Assembly (NCBI GenBank): GCA_028753945.1
Contig: JAPNXP010000010.1
Span: forward strand, 5,769,042-5,833,041
Direction: 5' to 3'
Length of the DNA: 64,000 nucleotides
Source: Hexactinellida sp. DTS-2022
Lineage: Eukaryota > Porifera > Hexactinellida
A model generated the notes under the pieces. It did not search any database. It was not told the origin of the DNA and was given only the letters and a program-made list of their open reading frames with translations. A program made the position numbers and the translations under genes. Shown piece by piece: positions 17,999-26,941 of this stretch (position 1 is its first letter; every line of letters starts with the position of its first letter).

Positions 17999-19210
17999 TC
18001 AAAATATCTGTATTGGGGAGTCAGCATTGAAAGAAGCAACAATAATATTCATTTCGTTATCAACATAAATAGCGGACGCAGATTCCAATTCACCTGTCCC
18101 GTCTCCTTGGTTACTGAAAATATGCAGTAGTTGTCCAGAGGGTGAATAAATCTGAATATTGTTTGATTTACCATCAACAAATATGAAATTACCTTTGATA
18201 TCCAATGTAAAATTCGGGGCAAATTGTATGCTGAATTCGATGCCAGTTGAAATAATTGATTTTGTAAGTTCCCTTGTTTCTTTATTGAGGATGTGTATGC
18301 AAGGATTTTGACAGTCTAATACGAATATATTTTCAATGGTTACGACTACTAATTGAGGAAATTTAAACAGACCAGATATTTTTTCTGTTACAACTAAATC
18401 TTGGCTAAATACCACAAGAAGATGGTGTAGCGAAAATGTGGCATAAATAAGGTTAGAATTCGTGTCATAGTCAATAGACGTTACATAAGGACATTTGTGT
18501 TTAGCGCAGGTTAAATATTCAGCTTTTTGACTGTAGTTGTTGGGATTAATAGCGAACTTGAAAATATTCTGTTTAACTAAATCAGATACAAGTATTACAT
18601 TCTGATTCATGAACTTAACGGCGTATGGTTCTTTCAAATGTTCTTTCCCAATTTTGTTAAGGCAATCCCCATTCATTGTGTACAAATATACTAATTTTGT
18701 AGATTCTTCTGTAACTGCTATTACGCCGCTAAATTCATCGACTGAAATACGAAGATAATTCGCAGGGGTTTTAGAATTAGGTAATTCTCCAAATGCATAT
18801 TTAGGGACTCCTTTATTGAGATAATGTATGGGGGATTTCTCAATACTACCTAGGTTAGTTAGTGCTTTGTTGATCTCGTTTGTATCACAACTGAAAATAT
18901 AATCCTTACTCGCTTCTTTGTAAAGAGATTCTAATCTTTCAGTAAGTATACTGACCGTATCAACTTGTAAGTCTAGAATAATGTTATCGTTTAATTCATC
19001 TTGTAGGAAGTCCCGAGTTTTCTTAACCTTCTCAATAGTTTTGAAAATATGTTCATTTTTAAAGTTTTTTTCTTCCCTGATTTGAGCAAGTACAATTTGT
19101 CTACGAACATTAATCTTTTCTACAATATCATCAAATGTCTTGTTAGCTAATATTTCCAACTCCTCCCAATCCAAGGTATTAGCATGGGAATTAACGCGAA
19201 TTGTTGCCAT
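17999..19210 (-). CDS. coiled-coil NHL-repeat propeller protein
   Basis: Intronless, 403 residues. Residues about 10-120 form an amphipathic helical region like the B-box C-terminal coiled coil of TRIM proteins (IVEKINVRRQIVLAQIREEK). From about 140 to the end there are five to six beta-propeller blades of NHL type, seen as repeating hydrophobic strands followed by D-x-x-G/N turns (DVKGNFIFVDGKSNNIQIYS-like ending, ISVDEFSGVIAVTEES near the start). There is no RING finger and no zinc B-box, so it is not an E3 ligase by itself. Such trimmed TRIM/NHL proteins are known in sponges and other invertebrates; function unknown, probably a protein- or RNA-binding scaffold. A family D element ends 41 bases upstream of its start codon. 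Confidence 0.75.
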   Translation of the reverse strand: MATIRVNSHANTLDWEELEILANKTFDDIVEKINVRRQIVLAQIREEKNFKNEHIFKTIEKVKKTRDFLQDELNDNIILDLQVDTVSILTERLESLYKEASKDYIFSCDTNEINKALTNLGSIEKSPIHYLNKGVPKYAFGELPNSKTPANYLRISVDEFSGVIAVTEESTKLVYLYTMNGDCLNKIGKEHLKEPYAVKFMNQNVILVSDLVKQNIFKFAINPNNYSQKAEYLTCAKHKCPYVTSIDYDTNSNLIYATFSLHHLLVVFSQDLVVTEKISGLFKFPQLVVVTIENIFVLDCQNPCIHILNKETRELTKSIISTGIEFSIQFAPNFTLDIKGNFIFVDGKSNNIQIYSPSGQLLHIFSNQGDGTGELESASAIYVDNEMNIIVASFNADSPIQIF

Positions 19211-19251
19211 AATCTAATATTCTAATTGATAAAAGCTAAGGGCAGGATAAT

Positions 19252-19421
19252 CAGTAGAATTCGGTTATAATAACGTACCTGGGTTAGTACGTACTACTAT
19301 TGATAACAAGTTTATAAAACAGTATGTAATCCTATGTAGGGTAAACTCGGTTAGTACGTACACTCGGATATTACGTACTTATTTTCTATTCCCGTGGGAG
19401 TAAGATAACATAGTTCTACTG
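19252..19421. mobile_element. MITE, family D, at NHL gene start
   Basis: CAGTAGAATTCGGTTATAAT at the left, TAACATAGTTCTACTG then TA at the right, 170 bases. Its near edge is 41 bases upstream of the ATG at 19210. Confidence 0.8.
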
Positions 19422-19555
19422 TATAAGATATAAAAACAGTTAGTAATCTATTTTGAGTAGAAATAGTTAACATATGCCAACGAACAAACGATTACTTAAC
19501 TGAAATAATATTGTTGTTACTAGGTACGCCCAGTTTATAGAAAATTGAAGTAATA

Positions 19556-19651
19556 CAGTAGATTCCGCATAATTAAGATACTTTGAACTGAGTGTGTTTT
19601 GACCCAATTAAACCGCTTGAAATCCTATCAAATAAGTGGAGTTTATTGTAA
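19556..19651. mobile_element. degenerate family C-like element
   Basis: CAGTAGATTCCGCATAATTAAG at the left and AAATAAGTGGAGTTTATTG at the right with TTTGACCCAATTAAACCG inside, a decayed and shortened family C relative. Confidence 0.55.
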
Positions 19652-19675
19652 TTCTTACAGTTATTGGAAAATAAA

Positions 19676-19855
19676 TACTTATACTTTGTATATCGGCCAA
19701 ACATTTTGCAATGTAATTTTTGAAATTACATTGCAAAAGGTGTAATGTAATTTTTGAAATGTAATTTTTGAAAACAATTTTAAACATCAAGAATTACCTT
19801 GAAAGCTAATTTTATATTGAAAAGGTGTTGGCCGATATAGTATAAGTTTCCCTTT
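19676..19855. mobile_element. family G element with internal duplications
   Basis: TATACTTTGTATATCGGCCA at the left and GGTGTTGGCCGATATAGTAT at the right. The interior repeats TGTAATTTTTGAAA three times. Confidence 0.7.
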
Positions 19856-20016
19856 TGGAATTATAAGTAAAGTTTACCATAAAACAAGATAGAATAATCG
19901 ATTCGTCAATAAACTAATCAAATAAATACTATACGAAATGTCCTTTGATAGAAAAGCTATGAAAAGCGGATCGAACAGTAGGTATGGGAACTATAACCTA
20001 GATATCCGATGATGAC

Positions 20017-21195
20017 TTAGGGATGTTTAAACTTAGTCTTACTCGATATCATGCAACTAATGTTCCAAAATAGTTTGGTCACGTAGCTAGTAATAACATG
20101 GCCAACTATGCAGTAGAAAGCATAGAACATAAAGATTTTGATAATATTCAGTCCAGTGATGGCGAAACCTAGAGAATATCGAGTAATATCTTGATCTTTC
20201 CCAGTATATACTTTTGATAATTTTTCCCAGATATCCCTATCTTCTGCAATCCAATCTAAGTGATTTTCACAAGATTTTGGGCTTCGCTGTATTAACATTA
20301 CCATGTCCCAACTTGGTGCTATATACAGAGTATTTGTGCATTCCAACGACCCGATTGTGTCACCAGGAGCAAAGTTAATGAGGTTAGAATTGTCCCCTTG
20401 ATATGACGCGCCGTTTATCCACCAACCAAATTTAAATTCTTTAAATGTTCTTTCCAAATCCTCGCTTTGGAGAGGAAAAAGTGAATACACAGATGAGAAA
20501 TTAGAAAATTCAGATTTCATGATTGCGGATACAATATTACCCATTCTAAGCACGTCTTTTGTTGTAGAACGTAATAACTTACTTCCGTCGTTAGTTTGGT
20601 CAAGACGGAAAGTTTCCAAACCTAATACATTACCAGTTTTCTGTACCAAATGCCTTAAACTGTCACCTAAATATTCCTCTAAGAATCGTTCGATGATAGG
20701 AAATGCTTTTCGTGCCAACTCAACAGTAATATTAGGTCCATACCAGTATTGGTCATTAAGCGGGTCGAATATCTGTAGAGACAGAATGTCACATAGGTAT
20801 GTGTCTAAGGGTACAGAATCTAACTGTAGGGAAGGAGTTAATCTAATCAGGGAACTCGAAAAGGCATCAACTGCAGAATGTGAAGAATCAGAAAGCAAAA
20901 TCGAGGCAAGTGAAAGCAGGAACGTTTGCCTGAGTGAAACTATTGAGTTTAGATGGGAAGTTACACCAGTTGAAATAATTAATGTGTTTTGGTAAAGCAA
21001 ATGGAAGCTAGATACGGAAGAGGTAGAAAGGAACGATTTGAAATTCTCTAACTCAACTTGGTCTATATGAGTGTGGTTATACTGTGATACTGTAGCATCA
21101 CAATTATTGGGTCGGGTTATTGGATCGAAATATTCACACTCTAAGGCAAACGATACGGATAGAAGGGAAAGGAGAAATAACAAAATGGAGCTCAT
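20017..21195 (-). CDS. secreted/membrane beta-lactamase-like protein, probably inactive
   Basis: Intronless, 392 residues. An N-terminal signal peptide (MSSILLFLLSLLSVSFALEC) precedes a luminal domain with several N-glycosylation sites, then a membrane helix at about 352-374 and a short basic tail. The C-terminal half has the pattern of class C-type serine hydrolases of the beta-lactamase-related family: FGWWING, then APGD and NTLYIAPSWDMVMLIQR, the usual last strands of that fold. The segment aligning with the nucleophile helix reads SLRQTFLLSLASILL (S87-Q90), where active members have S-x-x-K; the lysine is glutamine. No KTG-like motif precedes FGWWING. I infer a catalytically dead paralogue that is type I membrane-anchored. 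The family call is from pattern only. Confidence 0.6.
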   Translation of the reverse strand: MSSILLFLLSLLSVSFALECEYFDPITRPNNCDATVSQYNHTHIDQVELENFKSFLSTSSVSSFHLLYQNTLIISTGVTSHLNSIVSLRQTFLLSLASILLSDSSHSAVDAFSSSLIRLTPSLQLDSVPLDTYLCDILSLQIFDPLNDQYWYGPNITVELARKAFPIIERFLEEYLGDSLRHLVQKTGNVLGLETFRLDQTNDGSKLLRSTTKDVLRMGNIVSAIMKSEFSNFSSVYSLFPLQSEDLERTFKEFKFGWWINGASYQGDNSNLINFAPGDTIGSLECTNTLYIAPSWDMVMLIQRSPKSCENHLDWIAEDRDIWEKLSKVYTGKDQDITRYSLGFAITGLNIIKIFMFYAFYCIVGHVITSYVTKLFWNISCMISSKTKFKHP

Positions 21196-21851
21196 CTTGA
21201 AATCAAATATTTCTAGCTAATTTATCTGATCAATAAGTAATTCATATGTATATTAATCAACAACTTATCATTACAATTCCCGGCTTCGCAAAGGTGAAAT
21301 TTTGACTGCAAATTATATAAGTAAATCCATTAATTTAATACTGATTTAAAAGTATATGGTCACATATTGTAAATTGTTTAAGCAGGTAATATAATTTGAG
21401 ATGAATTTGTATAAATTTAGAAGAGAAAAACTATTGAAAAATTCATAGAGGGATACTAAAATAAATTGTAAAATTAAGAGTTATTGAGTTGTAAAATTAA
21501 CCTTTCTTTCCAACTTAGAAACAATATAGGAGCCGTACACGGGATTCTGTGGGGTATAAAAGAAAATACGTAATACCTACTCATAAAGTATCAATTTTCA
21601 TGCAAGTTATACAATACGTAAATTAATGACATAGCAACTTATTAAAGGGGCAAGTTCAGTAAAATTCTGGACATTCTATTTCAGATATTTCAAAGGTTTG
21701 GCCTTGTGTTAGTAGGGATTTATCTAATATATAGTAAACCCCTGGTGTTAGTATAATATATAAATAAAGAAAATAATAACAAAAATAAGTGAATAACAGT
21801 GAAAAAGCAAAAAGAAAAAAATGTTTCAAACTAAAAAACTAAAAACTAAAG
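21196..21851. other. intergenic spacer
   Basis: AT-rich spacer upstream of the beta-lactamase-like gene and downstream of the Mieap-like gene. A stretch near 21300-21365 (ATTAATTTAACACTGATTTA AAAGTA type) is also found at 2276-2306, suggesting a dispersed repeat. No gene seen. Confidence 0.4.
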
Positions 21852-24800
21852 TCAAGTAACAACAACACCCTGACAAACAGTACGTTTTGTATCAGATTCT
21901 AATAAAGTCGGCCAAGCGTAATAACGAATTATATCAGACTTTTCATCTGAAATAAACAATCTTTTATGGTTAATAGCATTGAATTTAGTATTTGTATAAT
22001 CCAAATATAACTTAGGAGTTTGTATTAGAATACTCCACGCAAGTTCAATACAATTTCCAGTAAAATCCCGTAAAAACTTTGTATCATATATTTCTACCAA
22101 ATCATCAAACTCACAGGAAACAGCACACAATGTGCTATTCGTTAACATTGGTATTAGTTTGGGGAGAATAACATTTTCCTTACGTAAATACGAATACACA
22201 GATTCCTGTATAGATATAGAACTAACCGGATTATTTGGGATATGTAATAGTATCCGCAATTGTTGAGTTATTTTACGGTCTTCCAATTGAGTGAGCTCAT
22301 AAGATATTTTATGAATACTGAATAGGATATTGGTCGATATTTGTGTAGAAAGACCGTGAAATCTAAGGTTTTCCAAACAATCCAATCGTTCTTGCATAAA
22401 CAAATCTGAAAAACGTTGTATCACCTCGCTACGCCGATATTGAGGAAGATATATTTCTTCTAAATAACTATCTTGTAATACTTGTTTCTTAGTTATAACC
22501 GAGACACGCTTCAAAAGAGTTTTCTCTTTTTGTTGTACGTCAAGTAGATTCCTTTTTGATCTACTCAACTTCCCTTCCTATAGGATAGTAGTAAATTAAA
22601 TTAAACCTAACTTATTATTCACTTTAATTAACGATTATAAATATAGTAGACTCTCGCTAATAAGAATACGGATAAGGCGTATTAGTTAATGGAGTACAAG
22701 GTTTAATTCCCCTAGCCTATACAAGTGTATGCAAGTGACTCCGGTTAAAATACAAATTCCGGATAATATGAACATATTTCGACGGTCCCCTGTTGTTCCT
22801 ATTAACGAGAGTCTACTGTACATACTTAATTTTATGCAATTTGTAACTCACGTACCAGAATCAGTATTCTATTCTTAAGTCTTGTAATCTCAGCCTCAGC
22901 TTGCTGTGTATTATCGCTATCCAATACTGACGGAGAGTTTGGCACTGACTGTACCAGAATAGCTATTTGTGTCTCGGGCGTATGTACCACTCTAATCTCA
23001 TCAGAGGAAGGGAGTATGGAATAGGGCTTGTATAGGGGGGTGCTATGAGTGATCGGGTTAATGGTGGGATCTACGTTATCGATATCAGATGTGGGGATTG
23101 AGTAGAATGCTTCCGTGTGTGACTCCAGTTTAGGGAACACCAAGCAACCTGGTTCTACAATAAATATAATTGTATTACATATAACTCCAGTGATATATTC
23201 AAAGTGTTTAAATACAATCAACACCCGTTATAACGAAATGCAAGGGATATTTAGTTTACTTCGATATAAACAGGTATTTCGTTATATCCGACTTCCTAAT
23301 AACGGGAATTTAGTCAGTTTACTGTATATAAAGCCAGGTATGAAATACAAAACCTTAATGTATAATTTTGGGATATCTTAATAGAACAAATTTTGGCTGA
23401 ATTCTTGTAAAATTTATTATTTATGATAAAAATCATTATCAATATGACCGATTTTGACACATTTTTGGTAAATTTCCACAATTCTTTATACAAAATACAT
23501 ACATAAACATAACATACCTTTGCTAATTATGTTCTCATATTCGTACTTGTATATCCCCTCTGTATCTGTGATAGAGAGTAGCATCTCTATACCGTGTAGG
23601 TACCGCACTAGTATAGAGTCAATAGGCTCGTCCTGCACTAATGTGTCAAACGAATGTGTTGAGAGCTTATCTATCAGAGCTACTGTAGATCTAAAGCAAA
23701 GAGGGTATGTGAACCCTATTTGTAAACCAATACTAATTACACTATATTAACAACCAAAGTCACGATATATTCATGTAATTCCAATAGAACCTCGTTAGTA
23801 TTAGTTTGTACCAATATACTGTAGAACCTCGTTAGTACGTACACCAGGGGACCGTCAAATGTGTACTCCTTATCCGAATTCGTATTAAGTTAACCGGTGT
23901 CAATTGTATTAAAAAGGCTTTGAAAGGGACTGAAATAGTGAATTCATTTATATATATATAGTAAAACCTGTCTAATCCGACGCTCATTTGGATAAGGGAA
24001 AGTGTCGGTTCTGCTGAATTCCGGATTATAGAGGGTTGAATTTTGCAGGTTCTACCAGTGTATTATATTAACCGTATTTATATAAACAAATTTCTATTGG
24101 GTTATAATGACAGAAGTGTAATTTGTTGATATTTATTGATTTGTGAGAGAGACTAACTTTCGTAGTAGAAATAATTGGCTACCATTTATGGTCGACTTTG
24201 TAGAATTTTGAACGAAAGCAAATAATTGAGATTAGACAATAATTTGGATGAATTGCGAGCAATCACATTCCTATGTGGATATGTGGTTGCTATATAACAC
24301 TTAGTTCCAATAAGGGATTAGAACTAGAAGTACAGAAATTTCGAAAATAATCCAAAAATCATTTAAACTAATTAAATACTGTATTTGGCTTATTGGTTTC
24401 TATTGTGACCTGATCAAACCAAAATATTTGTTGTAGCATAAGTGTAAGTACTGAATTTAAATTCTTTATTGCATTAGTTTTCGACGGAATGCGTGGTAAG
24501 ATACTGTATTAGAAAAACTGAGTTATGTAATAATACAGTCGACTCTGCTTAATAGAGTCACCTCGGGACCAGGTTGCTTCGACCCAATTAAGCGGAGAAA
24601 TCGATTAACCGAAAATATTTTAAGCCAAAATGAATTCCGTCCTATAAATCCTGTGAAATTTTGACCCGATTAAGCGGAGAAACCGATTAACCGGTGGCTC
24701 TATTAAGCGGAGCATACTGTATAGTCCATTTTATTGAATTATTGTTATTAACCGTAGTATACTGTATCTCATAATTGCTGACTGTGTTACTATACAAGTT

Positions 24801-26546
24801 ATTTCTACATTTATTACTGTACTAACTTGTCAGATTCTATTCTCTTCTCCAGTGAGTCGGCCAGACTACAGAGGTCGTCCTCTCTCTGCACCGGCCTAAC
24901 CGCAGCTAGCAACTCTATGCTGAGACTAATCCTCTCTTCTAGCTGAGTGTAGCTCAATGGGGGGTCTATAAAGGAATCGAAATCCTCTATATTTAATCCG
25001 GAGTCCCTTTGCCCCTCATGCAGCATTTGGCCGATTGAGATTATCTCTCTTTGTGAGAGCAAACCGAGTTTGTTAGATACCGTGTTCAGTAACTCTAGTC
25101 TCCCTTGGACCTAATGAGTAGAAATCATAAATAATACTTTCTTATACTTATATATCGGCCCAACATTAAATAGTAAACTTGGCTTCGCAAATGTAAACTT
25201 TTGATGTCAAAAAATGAAATTGTCAGTATACTCAAAAATTAAATTAGAAAAGTGCTGATCGATATAGTATATAGTATAAGTAATTCCTTATGCAGTAGAT
25301 TCTCGTTAATACGAACACTGATAAGGCGAAATATCGGTTAAGGAGCATAAAGTTTAATTCCCCTAGCCTATACAAGTTACTCCGGTTAATACGAATTTCC
25401 GGATAAGACGAATGCATTTAGACGGTCCCCTGGTGTTCCTATTAACGAGAGTCTACTGTATTAACAATTGGATATTGTGACAACCAGTGTATATGTACAA
25501 AACCGTTATTTCGCCTTATCCGTGTCTTACTAAGAGAGTCTACAGTATTCAAATTACTCTATTCTTAATGGTATCCTCTATAAGAGTAGATCTGTATGGA
25601 TGTGTGGCTAGAGAATCCAGTATGAAATTAATCTCTCTTCTGTTCCTCATTACTCGCTCCATCAAGTTAGGTTCCAGCTGCTCTATAGATCTCAGACATT
25701 CCTTTATACCCTTTATGTAGTGAGAGTAATCCTAGGGGAAAATATAAGTACACAACAAAGAAGTCAGGTATTATTGTTAATATTAAAAGGACCAAAAATT
25801 GTGTTTCATAATAGAGAGACTTCATAATAAGCGAACTTAACTTTATATAAACCCTATGTAAGTTGTTAAATTGGGACCATAGTGCTTGTTCATAATAATA
25901 AAATTCATATTAAGCAAACGAAAACGGTTTACGATAAGCAGACCTGACTGTAAATGTATATTTACAAACTAACTTGTTCTTGTAGAGTAGATTTGAATAA
26001 CCATAAGCAAAGCTGATATAAGAGTGTGTCTATAACTGGTATTGGCAATTTCTGTCTCTGTTTAATTTGATAGAATCTGTTTATAAGACTTGAACACATA
26101 TACAGTGTAGTAGGGAAATGGTAGGTTAATTCAACGTAGGAAAGATTTGGCATACAAGTTGCAAATATCTACAAAATAAAATAGGAAATAAAATATCTAT
26201 AATAACAATGTAGTATTCAGTACAATGCATTTGTTAATTTAGTTCCTATAATAAAAGTTGGCTAATTAGCAAACATAACAAATACCTGATCTGGTAACTC
26301 GGTTAGTGCTTCATTAAGTTCAAACAATCTTCCTTCCCTAGTTAACTGGTGAACACATCTCATAACCAATTCTTCTATTCTATGGTATTTCAGTACAAGC
26401 GCACTTGTGTTCATATTCTTGTCTTTGAATATTTCCTTCACTTCTTCCACCATTCTCTTGCATTCGCTTGTTAAAGTTATTTTAGCAAACTTTTCAAGCC
26501 ATTTTATAAGCACTGGTTCTACCAACTTAAGTGTACTCCATTCCAT
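21852..26546 (-). CDS. SPATA18: Mieap/SPATA18-like mitochondria-eating protein
   Basis: Seven exons join in phase: 26546-26286, 26168-25974, 25731-25558, 25110-24827, 23690-23518, 23154-22856, 22577-21852. Every intron is GT-AG; the product is 703 residues. Mieap controls mitochondrial quality, forming cardiolipin-rich condensates. The C-terminal 100 residues carry the Mieap C-terminal domain pattern: a Cys/Trp-containing helix (GNCIELAWSILIQTPKLYLDY), a conserved His-Lys-Arg (NHKRLF) and the closing I-R-Y-Y-A-W-P-x-L ... CQGVVV. Before it lies a coiled coil (EAEITRLKNRILILEGKLSR) formed across the exon 6/7 junction, and an N-terminal helical region of about 400 residues that I cannot assign. 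Human Mieap is 538 residues, so this version is longer in the N-terminus. The stretch upstream of exon 7 has no ATG, which confirms that the last exon is internal. Confidence 0.68.
22644..22818. mobile_element. MITE, family B (CAGTAGACTCTCGTTAATAGGAAC)
   Basis: TAGTAGACTCTCGCTAATAAG ... TATTAACGAGAGTCTACTG then TA, with CCCCTAGCCTATACAAG and GACGGTCCCCTGTTG inside. It lies in the sixth Mieap intron. Confidence 0.8.
23222..23332. mobile_element. degenerate family L element (GTTATAACGAAGTCGGATATAAC)
   Basis: CCCGTTATAACGAAATGC at the left and TTTCGTTATATCCGACTTCC ... TTTACTG at the right. It lies in the fifth Mieap intron. Confidence 0.5.
23818..24060. mobile_element. truncated family A copy followed by a CAG(T)AAAACCTGTCTAATCC element
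   Basis: The first part (to about 23950) is GTAGAACCTCGTTAGTACG with GGGGACCGTCAAATGTG, lacking its right end. It is followed from about 23961 by AGTAAAACCTGTCTAATCCG ... GATTATAGAGGGTTGAATTTTGCAGG with a TTCTACCAGTG end, a separate short element. Both are in Mieap intron 4. Confidence 0.55.
24536..24719. mobile_element. MITE, family C copy
   Basis: 184 bases, TA on both sides, CAGTCGACTCTGCTTAATAG ... TATTAAGCGGAGCATACTG. It lies in Mieap intron 4. Confidence 0.85.
25138..25285. mobile_element. family G element
   Basis: CTTATACTTATATATCGGCC at the left, GTGCTGATCGATATAGTATA ... TAAGTAATTCC at the right. It lies in the third Mieap intron. Confidence 0.65.
25293..25458. mobile_element. MITE, family B copy
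   Basis: CAGTAGATTCTCGTTAATACG ... TATTAACGAGAGTCTACTG then TA. It lies in the third Mieap intron directly next to a family G element. Confidence 0.8.
25790..25950. mobile_element. MITE, family E copy
   Basis: TGTTTCATAATAGAGAGACT at the left, GATAAGCAGACCTGACTG then TA at the right. It lies in the second Mieap intron. Confidence 0.75.
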
Positions 26547-26580
26547 AGCTAACTAACTAACAGAAATATTATACAAACTA

Positions 26581-26746
26581 CAGTAGACTCCATTAATAAC
26601 ACGGGTATGGCGAAATAATGATAAGGAGCATCAAGGTTAATTCCCCTATATAAATGCATGCAAGTGACTCCCGTTAATACGAATTTCTGGATGATAAGAA
26701 CAAATTTCGACGGTCCCCTGGTGTTCCTATTAACGAGAGTCTATTG
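26581..26746. mobile_element. MITE, family B, at Mieap gene start
   Basis: CAGTAGACTCCATTAATAAC ... CTATTAACGAGAGTCTATTG, 166 bases, TA on both sides. Its near edge is 34 bases upstream of the ATG at 26546, between KCC (3' end 26942) and the Mieap-like gene. Confidence 0.85.
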
Positions 26747-26941
26747 TAAATTAAACTCTGAAATTTGCATTGAAGGATAGATATAAGAACTCATTGAATA
26801 TGATACAAATGTTGTAGAAAACGGAATCAAACATATAAATACAAACAGACTAAATGTAAGTGGATTCATTGAGTAATAAGACTTCAACTAAGAAGTTGAT
26901 TAAAACAAATCCCAGATAAGAAATTAAAAATAAATTAAAAC

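Noticed and set aside
20519-20995. Plus-strand frame of about 158 codons in the beta-lactamase-like gene
   Set aside because: The minus frame has signal peptide, fold motifs and membrane helix; the plus frame has none.
22566-22568. Independent gene starting at 22568
   Set aside because: The codon is TTG, a good acceptor lies just upstream at 22579-22578, and the phase matches exon 6 of the Mieap-like gene.
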